From the NCBI GenBank assembly GCA_013360985.1, contig JABWAM010000180.1, positions 1 through 5,253 on the forward strand: 5,253 nt of DNA, in the 5' to 3' direction. Position numbers and translations under genes: made by a program. The notes under the pieces are model-generated. The model did no database searches. It saw only the letters and a list, made by a program, of their open reading frames with translations, and was not told where the DNA came from. Below, piece by piece: positions 4,882 through 5,253 of this stretch. Every line of letters starts with the position of its first letter. Within the stretch, counting starts at the first letter, position 1. This stretch comes from Verrucomicrobiia bacterium (GTDB lineage Bacteria; Verrucomicrobiota; Verrucomicrobiia; JABWAM01).

Positions 4882-5253
4882 ATGCTCGCGGAAAACCCGA
4901 CGCTTCCTTTGACCCCCGCGCCCTTTCGCATCGTCCTCGTCGAGCCGGAGATTCCCGCGAACACCGGCGCGATCGCGCGGCTCTGCGCGGCGACGCGGAG
5001 CGAGCTCCATCTCGTGCATCCGCTGGGTTTTCGTCTGGACGACGCCGCGGTGCGTCGCGCGGGGATGGATTACCTCGATCGCGCGGTGATCCGCGAGCAT
5101 CGCTCGCTCGCGGAGAGTTTGCCTCCCGGCGCGCGCCCGTGGCTCCTGAGCGCCCGGGCGACGCGCGGCCTGTGGGAGGCCGAGTTCGCGCGCGGCGATT
5201 TCCTCGTTTTCGGGCGCGAGACGCAGGGGCTGCCGCGGGACTGGGTGGCGCGC
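4882..5253 (+). CDS. trmL: TrmL-type SPOUT tRNA (cytidine/uridine-34) 2'-O-methyltransferase (N-terminal part, cut by the right edge)
   Basis: TrmL methylates the 2'-OH of the wobble nucleotide of tRNA-Leu isoacceptors with S-adenosylmethionine. The 124 visible residues cover most of a protein that is usually about 150-160 long; the C-terminal end, including part of the SAM-binding trefoil knot, is outside the window. Family signatures are VLVEPEIPANTGAIARLCAA (18-37; Asn27 is the conserved motif 1 residue), LHLVHPLGF (42-50), the DDAAVRRAGMDYL stretch (53-65), and FGRETQGLP (110-118, matching FGxExxGLP). The first dozen residues form a short extension before the first strand. ATG at 4882 is the only reasonable start, preceded closely by a weak purine stretch (GGGAAG). 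Position 39 is Arg where related proteins often have Gly. It lies 62 bp after the reductase on the same strand; a shared transcript is possible. Other SpoU-family roles cannot be fully excluded, but the EPEIPANTG start is characteristic of TrmL. Confidence 0.88.
   Translation, partial: MLAENPTLPLTPAPFRIVLVEPEIPANTGAIARLCAATRSELHLVHPLGFRLDDAAVRRAGMDYLDRAVIREHRSLAESLPPGARPWLLSARATRGLWEAEFARGDFLVFGRETQGLPRDWVAR

Noticed and set aside
1..5253. A novel defence, mobile or CRISPR-like system
   Set aside because: All coding space is taken by recognisable housekeeping families. No repeats, integrase, transposase, toxin-antitoxin pair or non-coding RNA of unusual form was found.

Overview
This is a GC-rich bacterial chromosomal window made of ordinary housekeeping genes packed tightly on both strands. 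The likely source is a Verrucomicrobiota/PVC-type bacterium. That is an inference, from the Ala/Thr/Asn/Pro-rich SecG tail, a HisRS whose motif 3 looks like the plant-organelle type, and a one-protein nitrite/sulfite reductase. No rRNA, 16S fragment or other marker is present to settle it. I see no tRNA, CRISPR array, insertion sequence, phage gene or other sign of recent transfer.

Layout: (1) Positions 2-265, plus strand: the C-terminal part of SecG, cut by the left edge. (2) Positions 3021 down to 299, minus strand: three genes in the same direction, namely an HU/IHF-family DNA-bending protein (3021-2665), histidyl-tRNA synthetase hisS (2559-1228) and malonyl-CoA:ACP transacylase fabD (1231-299). 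The last two share an ATGA start/stop overlap, so they are almost certainly co-transcribed and translationally coupled. fabD converges on secG with a gap of only 33 bp. (3) Positions 3022-3196: a 175-bp divergent intergenic region, the only substantial control region here. It has two inverted repeats, one in front of the HU-family gene and one overlapping a putative -35 box of the rightward gene. (4) Positions 3197-4819, plus strand: a ferredoxin-type siroheme/[4Fe-4S] nitrite or sulfite reductase. (5) Positions 4820-4881: a 62-bp gap dominated by a long-looped inverted repeat. (6) Positions 4882-5253, plus strand: the start of a TrmL-type SPOUT tRNA 2'-O-methyltransferase, cut by the right edge.

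The genes serve protein export (SecG), fatty-acid synthesis (FabD), translation (HisRS, TrmL), nucleoid structure (HU/IHF) and reduction of nitrite or sulfite. They do not form one pathway. Nothing here reads as a new system. The points worth a second look are the HisRS motif 3, the mixed NiR/SiR character and mirrored cysteines of the reductase, the dyads in the two gaps flanking that reductase, and the general lack of clear Shine-Dalgarno sequences.
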